Assembly (NCBI RefSeq): GCF_019704555.1
Contig: NZ_AP024745.1
Coordinates: forward strand, 11,893,501-11,957,500
Reading direction: 5' to 3'
DNA length: 64,000 nt
Origin: Actinoplanes sp. L3-i22
GTDB lineage: Bacteria > Actinomycetota > Actinomycetes > Mycobacteriales > Micromonosporaceae
Every line of letters begins with the position of its first letter. Position 1 is the first letter of the stretch. Position numbers and translations under genes: made by a program. Shown here in pieces: positions 56,087 to 64,000 of this stretch. The notes under the pieces were generated by a model. That model was given only the letters and a program-made list of their open reading frames with translations. It was not told the DNA's origin and made no database searches.

Positions 56087-58603
56087 ATGTCTGAGACCGG
56101 CACCAACGACGACGCGACCGATCAGCGGCTTCGGCTGCTCATCGGTCTCGTCGTCATGGTGGCCGCCGGTGTCGTCGCGCTCTGGACGGTTTACGTCTTC
56201 CACGTCCCCGAACCCCGGCCGCCGACCCTGGTGCTCGTCCTGCTCTGCGGAGCGGTGATCGTCACCAACCGGCTGCGGGTCTTCGTCCGGATCAAGTCCA
56301 GCTTCTTCGGCACCGCCTGGGGTGAGGTGCCGGTGCTGGTCGGCCTGGCCCTGCTGCCACCCGTCTGGGTGGTGCTCTGCGCGGCGGTCGGCCAGGGCAT
56401 TCTTCGGACAGCGATCCGAGCCGGCGTCCGGAAAACCGCGTTCGCGGTGTCCAAGGAGACCCTCACGGTCAGCGCCGCGGCGGCCGCCTTCCTCGCCCTC
56501 GGCATCCGCCCCCACCTCACCGCGCCGGATCTGCCGGTGCTCGCTCTGGTCGCCGGCCTGCTGGCCTACGCGCTGGTCGACGACCTGGTGTTCACGCCGG
56601 TCCTGGCCACGAATTCACACATCAGCATCGGACGGGCGGCCCGGCAGAACCTGACCGGCAAGATCATCAGCCACCTCGGCCAGCTGATCGCCTGCCTGAT
56701 CGTGCTCTGGGTGCTGGCCACCGATGCGAACGTGCTGCTCCTGCTGGTCGTCCCGCTCGTTGTGGCTTGCATGCACCTCTGGCAGTCGCGCACCACCCGG
56801 ACGCGGCAGGAGCGCGAATCCTGGCAACGCCTGGCCAAGGCCACCGACGAGCTGAACGCCGTCGACCTCACCCAGGTGCTGCACTCCGCGACGACCCGCG
56901 CGGCACAGATCTTCTCGGCGGCCGAGGCCGCGATCGACCTGCCCTACCGGAGCGTCCGCGCCACCGGGGCCGTGGTGCTCAGCGACACCCCGCCCGGCGG
57001 TGGCCCGGCCCGGGCCGACGAGACCACGGTGGACCTGGTCGCGCACGACGGCGGCATGCGCGTCGGCGTGCTGCGGCTGCGCTTCGGCGGGACCGTCCGG
57101 CTGACCGAGGTCGAGCAGTACAAGCTGCGTACCTTCGCGTCGGCGGTCTGCACGGCGATCCGCAACGCGCAGGCGTACGCCGAGCTCGCCCGGATCGCCG
57201 CGGAGAACGCGCACGCCGCCACCCACGATCCGCTCACCGGCCTGCCCAACCGGCGGCAGCTGTACGACCGGGCCGGCCGCCTCTTCACCGACACCGGTCA
57301 CGACGGCCTGGTCGCCCTGCTGCTGATCGACCTGAACCACTTCAAAGAGGTGAACGACACGCTCGGGCACGCGGCCGGCGACGTCGTGCTGCGCGAGGTG
57401 GCCGACCGGCTCAACGGCTCGGCCCAGCCCGGTGACCTGGTCGCCCGGCTCGGCGGCGACGAGTTCGCGGTGCTGCTCACCGGCCTGCCGACGCCCGCGC
57501 TGGCCGGTCATCGCGCCGCCACGATGCTCGGCGCGCTGGAGCCGAGCATCGAGGTCGAGGGCATGCGGATCACCGTCGAGGCGGCCGGCGGGATCGCGCT
57601 CGCGGCCGGCGCGGGCAGTGTCGAGGAGTTGATGCGGCGCGCCGACATCGCTATGTACCAGGCGAAACGCGCCGGCGAGCCGACCACGATCTACGCCCAC
57701 GCGCGGGACACCGCGGACGTCGAGCGGCTGATGCTGACCGGAGAGTTGCGGCGCGCGGTCAGCCAGCACGAGTTCACTGTGGACTTCCAGCCGATCGTCG
57801 ACCTGGGCAGCGGCGAGGTCATCTCGGCCGAGGCCCTGGCCCGGTGGAAGCACCCGGACCAGGGCGATCTCACCCCGGTGCAGTTCCTCGAGGCGGTCGA
57901 GCGCTCCGGGCAGCTGCCCGCCTTCGTGGACGCGGTGCTCGAACAGTCGCTGCTGGCCATGCAGACCTGGCGGGAGGCCGGCTTCGACCTGCCGGTGGCG
58001 GTCAACGTGTCGCCGCGCAGCCTGCTCGACCCGAACTTCCCGGCCGCGGTGCTGGCCCGGCTGGAACACCACGACGTGTCACCCGGTCAGCTGATTCTCG
58101 AGCTCGCCGAGACCCTCACGCTCAGCCAGATCGACGTGGTCGAGCGGGCCCTCGCGGAACTTCGCAACGCCGGGGTGCGGCTGGCCGTCGACGACTTCGG
58201 CACCGGGGTGTCGTCGCTCTCCGTCCTGTCCCGGATCCCGGTGCACGAGCTCAAGATCGATCGGGAGTTCGTGGCCGCGGTGGAGACGTCCGCGGAGGCC
58301 GCGGCGGTCATCCGGACCACCGTCGACCTGGCGCGCAACCTGCATCTGACGGTGGTGGCCGAGGGCGTCGAGAGCGAGCCGCAACGGCGCGCGCTGTGGG
58401 AGCTGGGATGCCTCGCCGGTCAGGGCCACCTGTTCGCGCGGCCGCTCTCCGCCGCCCGGCTCCTCGGGACGTTGCAGCGTGGCTCGGGCGGGCGGCCCGG
58501 GGTGCTCGCGTCGGCGCTGCACGACGCGGGGGCCGTGGTGCGGATGCCGGCCCGGCGGGTGGCCAGGGCGGGGAGATCTTCTCTGCCACACTTGCCGGCG
58601 TGA
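56087..58603 (+). CDS. Membrane GGDEF-EAL protein (c-di-GMP turnover)
   Basis: 838 aa. An N-terminal membrane sensor of about seven to eight helices (about 15-225), a short coiled/GAF-like region (about 240-370), a diguanylate cyclase domain with intact GGDEF (456-460, RLGGDEFAVLL), and an EAL phosphodiesterase domain with EAL at 582-584, NVSPRSLLDP and DDFGTGVSSLSVL. Both active sites look usable, so it may make or break c-di-GMP depending on signal. ATG 56087 has GAGG 6 nt upstream; the TTG at 56063 lies in a hairpin. Its stop overlaps the next gene by GTGA. Confidence 0.93.
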   Translation: MSETGTNDDATDQRLRLLIGLVVMVAAGVVALWTVYVFHVPEPRPPTLVLVLLCGAVIVTNRLRVFVRIKSSFFGTAWGEVPVLVGLALLPPVWVVLCAAVGQGILRTAIRAGVRKTAFAVSKETLTVSAAAAAFLALGIRPHLTAPDLPVLALVAGLLAYALVDDLVFTPVLATNSHISIGRAARQNLTGKIISHLGQLIACLIVLWVLATDANVLLLLVVPLVVACMHLWQSRTTRTRQERESWQRLAKATDELNAVDLTQVLHSATTRAAQIFSAAEAAIDLPYRSVRATGAVVLSDTPPGGGPARADETTVDLVAHDGGMRVGVLRLRFGGTVRLTEVEQYKLRTFASAVCTAIRNAQAYAELARIAAENAHAATHDPLTGLPNRRQLYDRAGRLFTDTGHDGLVALLLIDLNHFKEVNDTLGHAAGDVVLREVADRLNGSAQPGDLVARLGGDEFAVLLTGLPTPALAGHRAATMLGALEPSIEVEGMRITVEAAGGIALAAGAGSVEELMRRADIAMYQAKRAGEPTTIYAHARDTADVERLMLTGELRRAVSQHEFTVDFQPIVDLGSGEVISAEALARWKHPDQGDLTPVQFLEAVERSGQLPAFVDAVLEQSLLAMQTWREAGFDLPVAVNVSPRSLLDPNFPAAVLARLEHHDVSPGQLILELAETLTLSQIDVVERALAELRNAGVRLAVDDFGTGVSSLSVLSRIPVHELKIDREFVAAVETSAEAAAVIRTTVDLARNLHLTVVAEGVESEPQRRALWELGCLAGQGHLFARPLSAARLLGTLQRGSGGRPGVLASALHDAGAVVRMPARRVARAGRSSLPHLPA

Positions 58604-59856
58604 CGGAACCTGCCGGCGGACTGCTCGGGCGTGTCGACCGGGCGGCCGGTGGGCTCGCGGCCGACCTCGGGCTGTATCTGGTCTCCGGCGCGTTCGCGCT
58701 GGTCACCGGGTTGACTTCGACGCTCCTGCCGCATCGCGGGTGGGGCCTGATCGCGGCCTGGGGATATCTCGTCGCGGCGCTGGTCGTCGTCGGGCAGCTC
58801 CTGGCGCAGCGTGCCGCACCGGCCGTTGCCGGTGATCGGATTCGGGCTTGGCTGGCCTGGCTGACCTGGGGCGCGGTGGCGCTGGTTCCACTGCTGGTGG
58901 AGGCGGTGCAGCGGGCCGGCGGACGTACCGACCGGGCCCAGGAAGAGGTGCTCGTCGTCGAGGCGATGGGAAAGTCGCTGCTCGAACACGGGACGCCCTA
59001 CCTGAGCCGGGACGCGATCGCCGCGCTCCCGCTGCCCCTCACCGGCTACCGGCCGTACCAGCCGGGGATGGCGGTCTTCGGGCTTCCACGCGCGCTCGCC
59101 GGTGATCATTGGTGGACAGACGCGCGGATCTGGTTCGCGATCACCGCGGTGCTCGCGGTGGGCGGGGCGGTCGCCCTCCTGCGTTCTTTCACCCCATTTC
59201 CGGTACGGGCGATTCAGGCCGCCACCGTGCTGCCGGTGACCGCGTTGACGCTGGCCACCGGCGGGGACGACATTCCGGTCCTGGCGCTGTGCCTGCTCGC
59301 GCTGGCCCTCGCCGCGGTCGGCCGGTTCGGCTGGTCCGGCGTCGCGGTCGGGGCGGCCGCGGCCGCCAAGTTGTTCGCCTTCCCGGTGGTCGCGGTGCTC
59401 GCCGTCCTGGCCCTGGTCACCGGGCGCGGCCGGCGGTTCCTGCCGTTCGCCGTCGGGCTGCCGGTGCTGGCCCTGGTCCCGCCGCTGCTGGTGAACGCGG
59501 ACTCGCTGATCGAGAACGTGCTCCGGTTCCCGCTCGGGCACGGGCTGGTCACCAGTCCCGCGCAGTCGCCGTTCCCCGGATACCTGATCGCCCAGCATCT
59601 GCCCGGCGGGCACGTCCTGGCGTCGGCGCTGCTGGGCGGGGCGGCGCTCGTGATCGGCTGGCTGCTGCTGCGCCGGCCGCCCCGGGACGCCGGACGGGCC
59701 GCGCTCTTCTGTGGATGGGGGCTGCTCGCGGCGATCCTGCTGATGCCGACCACCCGGTTCGGGTACCTGCTGTACCCGGTGGCCTTCCTGGTCTGGGCAG
59801 CCACGCTGTCCCGCCAGGCACAGGAGACGCACAGGTTCTTCCGTCCCGTCGGATGA
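58600..59856 (+). CDS. GT87/DUF2029-like membrane protein
   Basis: 418 aa, about ten membrane helices. The loop AMGKSLLEHGTPYLSRDAIAALPLPLTGYRPYQPGMAVFGLPRAL resembles the acceptor-side loop of GT-C glycosyltransferases; ATGGDDIPVLALCLLALALA and AAAAKLFAFPVVAVLAVLAL follow. The catalytic Asp is not certain. GTG 58600 overlaps the GGDEF-EAL stop, so its synthesis may be tied to c-di-GMP signalling, for example in an envelope polysaccharide; that is inference. Confidence 0.7.
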   Translation: MTEPAGGLLGRVDRAAGGLAADLGLYLVSGAFALVTGLTSTLLPHRGWGLIAAWGYLVAALVVVGQLLAQRAAPAVAGDRIRAWLAWLTWGAVALVPLLVEAVQRAGGRTDRAQEEVLVVEAMGKSLLEHGTPYLSRDAIAALPLPLTGYRPYQPGMAVFGLPRALAGDHWWTDARIWFAITAVLAVGGAVALLRSFTPFPVRAIQAATVLPVTALTLATGGDDIPVLALCLLALALAAVGRFGWSGVAVGAAAAAKLFAFPVVAVLAVLALVTGRGRRFLPFAVGLPVLALVPPLLVNADSLIENVLRFPLGHGLVTSPAQSPFPGYLIAQHLPGGHVLASALLGGAALVIGWLLLRRPPRDAGRAALFCGWGLLAAILLMPTTRFGYLLYPVAFLVWAATLSRQAQETHRFFRPVG

Positions 59857-59866
59857 CATGGCCTTG

Positions 59867-59872
59867 TACCGT
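59867..59872 (+). promoter_or_regulatory. Leaderless-type -10 TACCGT for zinc-ribbon gene
   Basis: TACCGT lies 7 nt before ATG 59880. Confidence 0.55.
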
Positions 59873-59879
59873 CAGTTAG

Positions 59880-60290
59880 ATGCAGATGACCTGTCCCAAG
59901 TGCCACGGCGAAATGCGGGTCTACGAGCGCAGCGGCGTCACGATCGACCAGTGCACCGAATGCCGCGGCATCTTCCTGGACCGCGGCGAGCTGGAGAAGC
60001 TCTTCGCCGCCGAGGCCACATACAACAACCGTCCCTCATCGGCGCCGGCCCCGGGTGCTCACACGCCGCCGCCCCCGCCGCCGCCCGCGCCGCACGGTGG
60101 GCACGGATACCCGCCGCCCCCGCCCCCGCCGCCGCCCGCCTACGGGGTGCCGGTGCACCACGCGCCGCCGGCCGCGCACTACCCGCCGCCGCCGGTGCAC
60201 TACGGGCACCACGGGCACTACCGGCAGCCGCACTACGGGCACCACGGGCACTACCGTCGCCGGGGCTTCCTCCACGACCTGTTCGACTGA
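59880..60290 (+). CDS. TFIIB-type zinc-ribbon protein with Pro/His-rich tail
   Basis: 136 aa. A zinc ribbon MTCPKCHGEMRVYERSGVTIDQCTECRGIFLDRGELEKL (two CxxC pairs) is followed by a low-complexity tail: proline runs (about 62-90), then His/Tyr-rich repeats HYGHHGHYRQPHYGHHGHYRR that could bind metal ions. Small zf-TFIIB proteins are common, with unknown roles. No membrane segment. Confidence 0.85.
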   Translation: MQMTCPKCHGEMRVYERSGVTIDQCTECRGIFLDRGELEKLFAAEATYNNRPSSAPAPGAHTPPPPPPPAPHGGHGYPPPPPPPPPAYGVPVHHAPPAAHYPPPPVHYGHHGHYRQPHYGHHGHYRRRGFLHDLFD

Positions 60291-60390
60291 CGGGCCGGCT
60301 CCGGGCCTGCTCTTTGGTTCGCGGCTCACTCATTTGCTGATGATCAGCGGTGCTCGCTCCGGCCGGCGTTCCGGCCGCCGGAGCGGGCTC

Positions 60391-60540
60391 CCGCCTGCCT
60401 TTCGGTAGGCCGCTCGCCACGTCGGCTGCTCGCTGTCTGACTTTCCGACAGTCGCTCGCCACGTCGGCCCCTCGCTGCCTGACTTCCCGGCAGCCGCACT
60501 CCACGCCGGCCCCCTCGCTGCCTGACTTGCCAGCAGCCGC
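60391..60540. repeat. ~42-bp tandem repeat, four hairpin-forming units
   Basis: Units around CTGCCTGACTTCCCGGCAGC start near 60395, 60433, 60475 and 60517. Each can fold: CTGCC/GGTAG, CTGTC/GACAG, GCTGCC/GGCAGC and GCTGC/GCAGC, with paired changes between units. No gene is supported in 60291-61009. Confidence 0.8.
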
Positions 60541-61009
60541 AGCCGGCCGTGTCTCTGATGAGCCACCGCCCGGACCTTGTCGGCGGCCGGTCGGCGGGCC
60601 CGCAACCAGCCGATTCGGCGATGGACGTGGGGCTCACGGCCATCGGCGGTCTACTCGGTGATATTCGGCCGCCCGCGAGTTGGGACGGCCGCGGGACGTT
60701 ACTGAAGAGCACTGGCCGGACGCCGTTGACCGAGAGCGACCATGTGATCCCCAGTCCGTGTGCTGCCGAGTCCCCGTCATTCGGCTCTGCTAGCAGCCAC
60801 AACTGATTACCTGTGAACCGCGGCCGGGTATCCCTACGTGGCATTGATCACGCTCTGTGACCACAATTCGGAGTCAGGCCGTCACTTTCCAGCGAACTAT
60901 TTCGATAAGGCTCTCTTTACGTTCGCGTTACGAAGTCGATGGAATACGCAACGTCGCGGATCTTGGGTATTGTCACCACGTCCTTGTCGCGGCGAACGGA
61001 GGAAGAACC

Positions 61010-61363
61010 GTGACTGAAACTGCTGATCGCGCGGCGAATCAGGCGCTGCGCAACGATCTTGAAGACGTCTATGGCCGCTATGAAGAACTACGCTCCGGAG
61101 TGGACGAACTACAACGTAGTCTCGCCACGATGCAGGTGAGCGCAAAGTCAGCGGACGGTGCCGTCCAGGCCACCGTGAACGCTGACGGCGATCTCGTCGG
61201 ATTGCGCCTCGACCCGCAGGCCTGCCGCGAGTGGAACGTCGACACCCTGGCCCGCGTGATCGTGGAAACCGTGCAACACGCCTCTGCCGGCAAGCACCGC
61301 CAGGTGGAGCAACTGGTCACGAACCACCGCTCGCCGGAAGAGGCCGACCCACTCGCCGCCTGA
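61010..61363 (+). CDS. YbaB/EbfC-family nucleoid-associated protein
   Basis: 117 aa. A coiled N-terminal half (LEDVYGRYEELRSGVDELQRSLATMQVSAKSADGAV), the central beta segment VQATVNADGDLVGLRLDPQACREWNVDTLARVIVETVQHA, and a C-terminal tail. Dimeric DNA-binding proteins of this family coat and organise DNA; actinobacteria carry several diverged versions, some linked to ESX secretion. GTG 61010 has GGAGGAAG upstream; longer frames to the left are not credible. TATTGT at 60969 is a plausible -10. Confidence 0.82.
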   Translation: MTETADRAANQALRNDLEDVYGRYEELRSGVDELQRSLATMQVSAKSADGAVQATVNADGDLVGLRLDPQACREWNVDTLARVIVETVQHASAGKHRQVEQLVTNHRSPEEADPLAA

Positions 61364-61435
61364 CGCCCGGCCGGTTCGCGTTCGCAAGCTCCCCAGACCC
61401 CGGCTTGCGGCCAACCACCTGACGCCTTGAGCCAG

Positions 61436-61515
61436 CCCGCGCGCCGTCCTGCGCCGCGCGCCGTCTTACACCCGCGCGCCGCTTGAAGCCCGCGCGCCAT
61501 CTAACCCCGCGCGCC
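61436..61515. repeat. 17-18-bp tandem repeat, five units
   Basis: CCCGCGCGCC cores at 61436, 61453, 61471, 61489 and 61506. Rest of 61364-61784 shows no gene. Confidence 0.85.
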
Positions 61516-61784
61516 ACCTGAGCCGTCCTACGCAATCCGGGGCCGGCTCACGCGCCGTTCCGAGACCACACGGCGCCGCCGCCACGCTGTCGCGGCCAAG
61601 AGCCGCCGCGCACCACTCGGCCGCGCACCGCACCACACAGCCGCGTACCACCCCGGCCGCAAAACTCGCAGCCGGGGAGCGCTGTGTGCCGCCGGGTGCC
61701 GACGGGACGGAACGTGCGGTCGGTAGGGCTCCGGGCGTGACTGCGCTGCCCGGGGCGGTTCTCACGACGTACCCAAGAAGGGGG

Positions 61785-61805
61785 AAAGGCCGGGGTCAGC
61801 GGCCT
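61785..61805 (-). terminator. Terminator of dnaB
   Basis: On the minus strand, 20 bp after the dnaB stop: AAGGCCG-N7-CGGCCTT followed by a pyrimidine-rich TCCCCCTTCTT. Confidence 0.72.
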
Positions 61806-61824
61806 TGCCGTAGGCGGATGGTTT

Positions 61825-63258
61825 TTAGATCGCCATGTCGACGAAGCGGGACAGGTGCAGCTGGGCGGCGACCGTGATCGTGTCGGTGGGGCCGTTTCGG
61901 TGCTTGGCGACGATGAAGTCGGCCTCGCCCGCGCGCGGGGACTCCTTGTCGTAGTAGTCATCGCGGTGCAACAGGATCACGACGTCCGCGTCCTGCTCGA
62001 TGGAGCCGGATTCACGCAGGTCGGAGAGCTGGGGGCGCTTGTCGGTGCGCTGCTCGGGGCCACGGTTCAGCTGGCTGACGCCGATCACCGGGCACTCGAT
62101 CTCCTTGGCCAGGAGCTTGAGGCCACGGGACAGCTCGGAGACCTCCTGCTGGCGGCTCTCCGTCTTCTTCGGCGAGGACATCAGCTGGAGATAGTCGATG
62201 ACCAGCATCTTCAGGTTGTGCCGCTGTTTGAGGCGGCGGGCCTTGGCGCGGATCTCCATCAGGTTCATGTTCGGCGTGTCGTCGACGAAGATCGGGGCCT
62301 CGCTGATCTCGCCCATCCGGCGGGCGAGCTTGGTCCAGTCGTCGTCGGAGAGCTGGCCGGACCGGAGGGTGTGCAGCGGGACCCGCGCCTCGGCGGAGAG
62401 CAGCCGCATCACCATCTCGATCTTGCTCATTTCCAGCGAGAAGATGGCGCTGGCGCAGCCGTGCCGGATCGCCGCGTTGCGGGCGAAGTCCATGCTCGCG
62501 GTCGACTTACCGAGACCGGGGCGACCGGCCACGATGATCAGCTGGCCCGGGTGCAGGCCGTTGAGCAGCCGATCCAGGTCGGCGAAGCCGGTCGGGACGC
62601 CGGACATCACGCCGCCGGACGCGCCGACCGCCTCGATCTCGTCGAGAGTCGGCTGCAGCATGTCGCCGAGGGCCGCGAAGTCCTCGCTGACCCGCTTCTC
62701 GGTGACGTCGTAGATGGCCTGCTGGGCGCGGTCGACGATGTCGTCGACGTCACCGCCGGCGTTGCCGCTGGTGTTGTAGCCGAGCTGCACGATCTTGGTA
62801 CCGGCCTCGACCAGACGACGCAGGATGGCCCGGTCCGCGACGATCCGGGCGTAGTAGGAAGCGTTCGCCGCGGTCGGGACGCTTTCGATCATGGTGTGCA
62901 GGTAGGGCACACCGCCGATCCGCTGCAGCTCGCCGCTGTCGGCCAGCGCGGCGGCCACGGTCAGGGCGTCGGCCGGCTCGCCCCGCCCGTACAGATCCAG
63001 GATGACGTCGTAGACGGTGGAGTGCACCGGCCGGTAGAAGTCGTTGGTCTTCAGGATCTCGACCACGTCGGCGATCGCGTCCTTGGACAGCAGCATGCCG
63101 CCCAGCACGCCCTGCTCGGCGGCGACGTCCTGTGGGGGCGCCTTGTCGTACTGCCCCCCGTTCGGTGACTCGGAGCGGGAGAAACCGCCGCCCTGAGGTC
63201 CCCCGGACGGCTGAGATGGGGGTCGCGGATCCGGTCGTGCGTCGTCGGTGATCGACAC
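61825..63258 (-). CDS. dnaB: Replicative DNA helicase
   Basis: 477 aa, hexameric fork helicase. A disordered N-terminal tail (about 1-35), the DnaB N-terminal domain (PPQDVAAEQGVLGGMLLSKDAIADVVEIL onward), and the RecA-like core: Walker A VAGRPGLGKSTASMDFARN, IFSLEMSKIEMVMRLLSAEA, DDTPNMNLMEIRAKARRLK, LLVIDYLQLM-type Walker B, and DLRESGSIEQDADVVILLHRD. No intein, unlike some actinobacterial dnaB genes. GTG 63258 is the start. Upstream lies a region with DnaA-box-like sequences. Confidence 0.97.
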   Translation of the reverse strand: MSITDDARPDPRPPSQPSGGPQGGGFSRSESPNGGQYDKAPPQDVAAEQGVLGGMLLSKDAIADVVEILKTNDFYRPVHSTVYDVILDLYGRGEPADALTVAAALADSGELQRIGGVPYLHTMIESVPTAANASYYARIVADRAILRRLVEAGTKIVQLGYNTSGNAGGDVDDIVDRAQQAIYDVTEKRVSEDFAALGDMLQPTLDEIEAVGASGGVMSGVPTGFADLDRLLNGLHPGQLIIVAGRPGLGKSTASMDFARNAAIRHGCASAIFSLEMSKIEMVMRLLSAEARVPLHTLRSGQLSDDDWTKLARRMGEISEAPIFVDDTPNMNLMEIRAKARRLKQRHNLKMLVIDYLQLMSSPKKTESRQQEVSELSRGLKLLAKEIECPVIGVSQLNRGPEQRTDKRPQLSDLRESGSIEQDADVVILLHRDDYYDKESPRAGEADFIVAKHRNGPTDTITVAAQLHLSRFVDMAI

Positions 63259-63433
63259 CGGGACATCCCCCCTAAATGATCATGCCGCCATCACGATCCA
63301 ACTTCCCTCTGACGATCCGTTCGGCCGATCCCGTCGGGAGTTCAGCAGAACCAGTCGATCAGAGGGATGGCCCACTCTACGAACCCGGCGTCCACCAGCC
63401 CAACTGCTCCGGTGGACGAGCCTTGGGACAAGC

Positions 63434-63486
63434 TGTGGACAGATGGCCTTTGTCTGTGGGCGAGCCTGTGCACAGCATGTGGACAA
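63434..63486. promoter_or_regulatory. DnaA-box-like sites upstream of dnaB
   Basis: TGTGGACAG (63434, 8/9) and TGTGGACAA (63478, exact on the minus strand) flank a CTGTGCACAG palindrome (63466-63475). The intergenic stretch 63259-63635 shows no gene but serves both dnaB and the divergent gene at 63636. Confidence 0.45.
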
Positions 63487-63635
63487 CTCTTGGGGAAAGA
63501 GCCCCAGCAGCACTTTTCCGGCGTCTTCCTGTGGAGGGCAGAAAAGCTGATAGATCTGGGAAAATACCGGGTCGGGTGAGCAAGCCGTCGCTGTGAGGCG
63601 TTGCGGTTCCGTCTCCGGCACGTCACCCTTTTCAG

Positions 63636-64000
63636 GTGGACCAACGGGAGTGGGACTACGGCGCCCGCATGTCGCGCGAGAGGCGCGCTGCGGAGGCTTG
63701 GCCCATCCCGGAACCGGAGATCGACGAATCCGGTACGCGATGGTCGGCGCTGACCGATACCGGCAGCATGACGCCGAGCCCGGAAGCGCTGACGTGGCAG
63801 CGCCGCGCTGACGCGTGGGCGCAGCAGAGTGAGGTCGAGCCCTACACGGGCGGCGGCGGTGGCCAGGCGATCGAGCCGGCGAACCGCTGGTCCGACGTGG
63901 CCTCGACCGGCCGTCCGGCGTTCCCGGCCGACGGCGTCGGCTGGCGCACCCAGACCTCGGAGTGGCGGGCCACCGGCGCGCGCTGGCGGCAGACCACCGA
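63636..64000 (+). CDS. Trp-rich repeat protein, 3' end outside window
   Basis: A frame opens at GTG 63636 (CACCCT hexamer 6 nt upstream) and stays open to the window edge, at least 121 codons. It begins MDQREWDYGARMSRERRAAEAWPIP and has recurring Trp-centred pieces (TRWSALTDTG, NRWSDVASTG, EWRATGARWRQTT) with many Thr, Ser and Arg. No known domain. Divergent from dnaB. It looks like a low-complexity, repeat-built protein rather than an enzyme. Confidence 0.65.
   Translation, partial: MDQREWDYGARMSRERRAAEAWPIPEPEIDESGTRWSALTDTGSMTPSPEALTWQRRADAWAQQSEVEPYTGGGGGQAIEPANRWSDVASTGRPAFPADGVGWRTQTSEWRATGARWRQTT

Noticed and set aside
1..64000. tRNA, rRNA, prophage or insertion sequence
   Set aside because: I looked for cloverleaf arms, transposase motifs and att-like repeats and saw none that I could support; a tRNAscan and an IS search would settle it.

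Overview
This 64 kb window is very GC-rich actinobacterial chromosome. Coding is dense, there are many GTG starts (a few TTG), and most intergenic gaps are short. A bacterial proteasome activator (Bpa), DUF5926, DUF4192, LytR-CpsA-Psr and YbaB genes, and promoters placed directly against start codons, point to Actinobacteria. The gene set and the style of the intergenic repeats suggest Micromonosporaceae, perhaps Actinoplanes; that placement is an inference, not a search result. dnaB at the right end suggests the region is not far from oriC, but oriC itself (dnaA/dnaN) is not present.

Layout. 0-9.6 kb: the end of a sugar transferase, a LytS/LytTR two-component pair, an OmpR/HisKA pair with a membrane protein, and a DUF485 plus solute:sodium symporter pair. 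9.6-17.1 kb: a secreted RlpA-like protein, an ABC exporter, a GntR regulator flanked by two paralogous small genes, a flavin-reductase-like protein and a second DUF485/symporter pair. 17.2-23.6 kb: LCP protein, rhodanese, glycerophosphodiesterase, orphan histidine kinase, DUF5926 and arginine deiminase. 23.8-34.6 kb: small conserved genes, pheA, zincin, OsmC, serS, two overlapping HAD phosphatases, bpa, and a DDAH-like gene divergent from an Lrp regulator. 34.6-55.6 kb: molybdenum cofactor genes spread over about 20 kb (mobA with DUF6457, fdhD, moaA, moaD, then a moaC-mog-moeA-moaE operon), interleaved with a PHP-UvrD helicase fusion, a metallophosphoesterase, a prepilin peptidase and an AAA ATPase. 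55.6-64 kb: a GGDEF-EAL protein behind a structured leader, a membrane glycosyltransferase, zinc-ribbon and YbaB proteins, dnaB, and the start of a Trp-rich protein.

Three features cut across the window. (1) About twenty genes have a TAnnnT hexamer 6-8 nt upstream of the start codon and usually no Shine-Dalgarno sequence, the signature of leaderless mRNAs. (2) About fifteen short tandem-repeat arrays sit between genes; several copy the first or last codons of the neighbouring gene. (3) A roughly 145 bp dispersed repeat occurs three times, always beyond a gene end, with a stem that shows a compensatory base change.

The signals I rate highest are the duplicated TCTAG-N8-CTAGA dyad in front of the AAA ATPase gene, the GntR/small-paralog module with its perfect dyad, the dispersed repeat with covariation, the structured leader plus 8-codon ORF before the GGDEF-EAL gene, the clusters of DnaA-box-like 9-mers far from any dnaA gene, and the 15-codon ORF whose stop overlaps the moaA start.
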